Shown: one piece after another, positions 62,275 to 64,000 of the stretch
Layout of the letters: each line of letters opens with the position of its first letter
How positions within the stretch are numbered: position 1 is the stretch's first letter
NCBI GenBank assembly: GCA_030674185.1
Contig: JAPXFY010000026.1
Span: 51,240,746 to 51,304,745, forward strand
Length of the DNA stretch: 64,000 nt
Direction: 5' to 3'
Source: Monoplex corrugatus
Taxonomy: Eukaryota; Mollusca; Gastropoda; Littorinimorpha; Ranellidae
Translations under genes and position numbers: made by a program
Notes under the pieces: generated by a model
The model's database searches: none
What the model was told of the DNA's origin: nothing
What the model saw: only the letters and a program-made list of their open reading frames with translations

Positions 62275-62545
62275 CGCATATCAAATTTCCCTAGAGCCAG
62301 AAATGCAGTTAATATATGTACCCAGTTATTGATCATAATAGTGTGTAAGGCTTTATAGAATATATGAAGGTGATTGGACCAGCAAAACAGAAAATGAGAA
62401 AAGAAATGACAGAAACAAAGGAAGAAGGGGGAAAAAAACAGTAGGAACATGGAAAAAAAAACAGTGACAGCAAAAGGACATTCCTAGTACAGAATTTCCA
62501 GAAGGTATGGATACTATTTATACTGAAAGAGCCCCCGACACCCAC
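62275..62545 (+). repeat. dispersed repeat family Y, copy 7, 3' half
   Basis: aatttccctagagccagaaa, tgtacccagttattgatcat, gaatttccagaaggtatgg and actgaaagagcccccgacac are the family 3' landmarks. It is followed by ccgcatactccaacttcaat, a scrap of the SINE body in reverse. Confidence 0.75.
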
Positions 62546-63019
62546 AGTGATACACAGTCCGCATACTCCAACTTCAATGGGTAGCAGAGAAAGACGGCAA
62601 GGCCATTCTGACAATCTCCCGTTTTATACAAAAGTTGTTACAGAAAATCCAGATTTTGCACTTTTCACTTCACTTTGAAGAAGCATCAGATGAATTAAAG
62701 CTTGGTGACAAGCGAAAACGATGTTTCACTGTCACAACAGTGAAACAGAATGTCAGTGTTGCCGGAAGTTCCCAAGAAACTGATGATTACTCGCCTCCCC
62801 CCCCCCCCCACACACACACACAAAACAAATAAACAAAAAGAACCAATTAATTTAGGCAACTTCTGTTGTTGTTGGTACGTGTAATCTTGATCTGAAGCTA
62901 TGACCTCGAAACAAATGTATTCCGTACTCCTGTATGGTATACAATTTTTAATAAAATTTGGTTAGGATTTATGCAGAAATAACCACAAAAAAATCTTGCA
63001 CATTTTGGTCAAACACATG

Positions 63020-63024
<5 letters not shown>

Positions 63025-63088
<64 letters not shown>

Positions 63089-63108
63089 ACACGTACACGC
63101 ACACGCGC
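63025..63108. repeat. (CA)n microsatellite
   Basis: (AC)n 63025-63086 followed by cgtacacgtacacgcacac. Confidence 0.95.
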
Positions 63109-63194
63109 CTGCGCACACACCTCTGATCAGTATGAAATAATGAAAAAATATGCAAAAACTTTTGAAAAATAACATTAATTGATTGGTATTGCAG

Positions 63195-63355
63195 AAAACG
63201 AGTGAGGAGGAAATGACAGAAAGAAACACACAACAATAGTAATAATAATAATAATATATTTTAAAATTAAAATGGCTTAAAAAAATAAAACACACAAAAA
63301 AGGCAGTGATAGAAAAGTAATTTCTAATTCAAAATTTCCAAAAGGTGGGGTGGAG
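63195..63355 (+). repeat. dispersed repeat family Y, copy 8, decayed 3' end
   Basis: ggaaatgacagaaagaaac, then an (AATA)n/(AAT)n insertion, then cagtgatagaaaagtaattt and aaaatttccaaaaggtgggg correspond to the family Y 3' part. Confidence 0.5.
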
Positions 63356-63514
63356 GGGCATACCCACCGTGGAGATCATATCAAATATTTCACCGAAGAA
63401 GTTATGTATGGAACAATAAGCAAGACAAGCTTTCAAGGAAACAAGAAAGACACAGAGAGAGAACTCAAAACGAAAAGAAGACGACGAAAAGGCAAACAAA
63501 TGTCAAACTAAAGT

Positions 63515-63720
63515 GGATGTGTGGCTTGGTGGATCACGCACTTGCTATGGGAAGCAAGAGGTTTTAGGATGCCCAGGGTCAGTTGTTTTGCCCATTCCAC
63601 CACATCACAGATTTGAAGCCCAAAATACAGGCTTACATGAAAAATCAGGGGCAGGAGGACTGGAACAAACAGACAGACGACAAACTTTCCCAAATCCGTC
63701 CAAACCCTAAATAGATTTTT
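63515..63720 (+). mobile_element. possible tRNA-derived SINE
   Basis: tgtggcttggtggatcacgc (box-A-like) and gaggttttaggatgcccag (weak box-B-like) could be a tRNA-like head followed by an unrelated body. It does not match the other SINE of the window. Confidence 0.35.
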
Positions 63721-63934
63721 CATTCTGTTCCTAGGAACCGTAGTAAACAGACACTCATTCTTGCCTTTTAAAAAATGAAATGAAGCACTTTTGGTGTATA
63801 CTGTATGACGAACCGCTTAGATTGGACTTGCACAATGTGATACATAAGCACTACACAATGGACTCCTTAAAGAAACTCTTCAGAGATGGTCCTCAGGATG
63901 CAATTGTCAAGTTTTACAAGAAATACCAGTCATA

Positions 63935-64000
63935 GTGGTTAGCGCAACGGACTACCAACTGGAAGGTTAAGGGTCTGAATCCCTATCAGTCCCTTCAAAA
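63935..64000 (+). mobile_element. tRNA-like SINE head, cut by the window end
   Basis: tagtggttagcgcaacggac is a good box-A-like sequence and aagggtctgaatccctatc a good box-B-like one, about 45 bp apart. The following body lies outside the window. A true tRNA gene is unlikely because no clear acceptor-stem pairing was seen. Confidence 0.5.

Noticed and set aside
63935..64000. A functional tRNA gene at the right end
   Set aside because: Box A and B-like motifs are present but stem pairing was not convincing; a SINE head is more likely.

Overview
The window looks like repeat-rich nuclear DNA from an animal, most likely a gastropod mollusc. The support is interrupted genes with GT-AG introns, a metazoan DPM2 gene, several clades of decayed non-LTR retrotransposons, tRNA-derived SINEs of a kind I associate with gastropods, and very long (CA)n tracts and minisatellites. 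Species was not determined. No prokaryotic operon, CRISPR array, rRNA gene or canonical tRNA gene is present.

Two host genes can be supported. (1) On the minus strand, five exons at 15746-15640, 13578-13384, 8711-8596, 6369-6316 and 4437-4359 join in phase. They encode a degenerate EF-hand-like segment followed by a nucleoside 2-deoxyribosyltransferase-like domain, as I recall for invertebrate 'raw'-like proteins. The gene continues off the left edge, and its 5' exons were not found. (2) On the plus strand, DPM2 (regulatory subunit of dolichol-phosphate-mannose synthase) has four exons: 47282-47284 (ATG only), 56405-56494, 58275-58377 and 60688-60737, giving an 81-residue protein. Everything else is intron or intergenic repeat.

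Layout. 1-2720: a 44-bp minisatellite that appears to be an amplified piece of a SINE. 3290-3608: a SINE. 3636-4358: a 22-bp minisatellite amplified from the 5' splice site of the last visible exon of the raw-like gene. 5.4-15.7 kb: introns holding a 42-bp minisatellite, SINEs, foldback elements, a dispersed ~500-bp repeat (called family Y here) and a truncated LINE. 16.4-18.5 kb: a relic LINE. 19-24 kb: 78-bp, 63-bp and ~50-bp tandem arrays. 27.5-29.7 kb: an RTE-like LINE inserted into a family Y copy with a 12-bp target duplication. 30.2-32 kb: an R2-like relic. 33.5-36.9 kb: an A-rich ~31-bp minisatellite. 37-42.2 kb: a CR1-group LINE missing its RT core, with another LINE inserted in opposite orientation. 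43.5-55.4 kb: a cluster of near-identical L2-like LINE copies, including one copy split by an opposite-orientation relative, which makes a ~2-kb inverted repeat. 47.3-60.7 kb: DPM2 with its repeat-filled introns. 60.7-64 kb: more family Y pieces and SINE heads.

The most unusual theme is that at least three tandem arrays are amplified from recognisable local sequence: a SINE body, a splice donor and a tRNA-like SINE head. The splice-donor array puts dozens of potential decoy 5' splice sites directly after a real exon.
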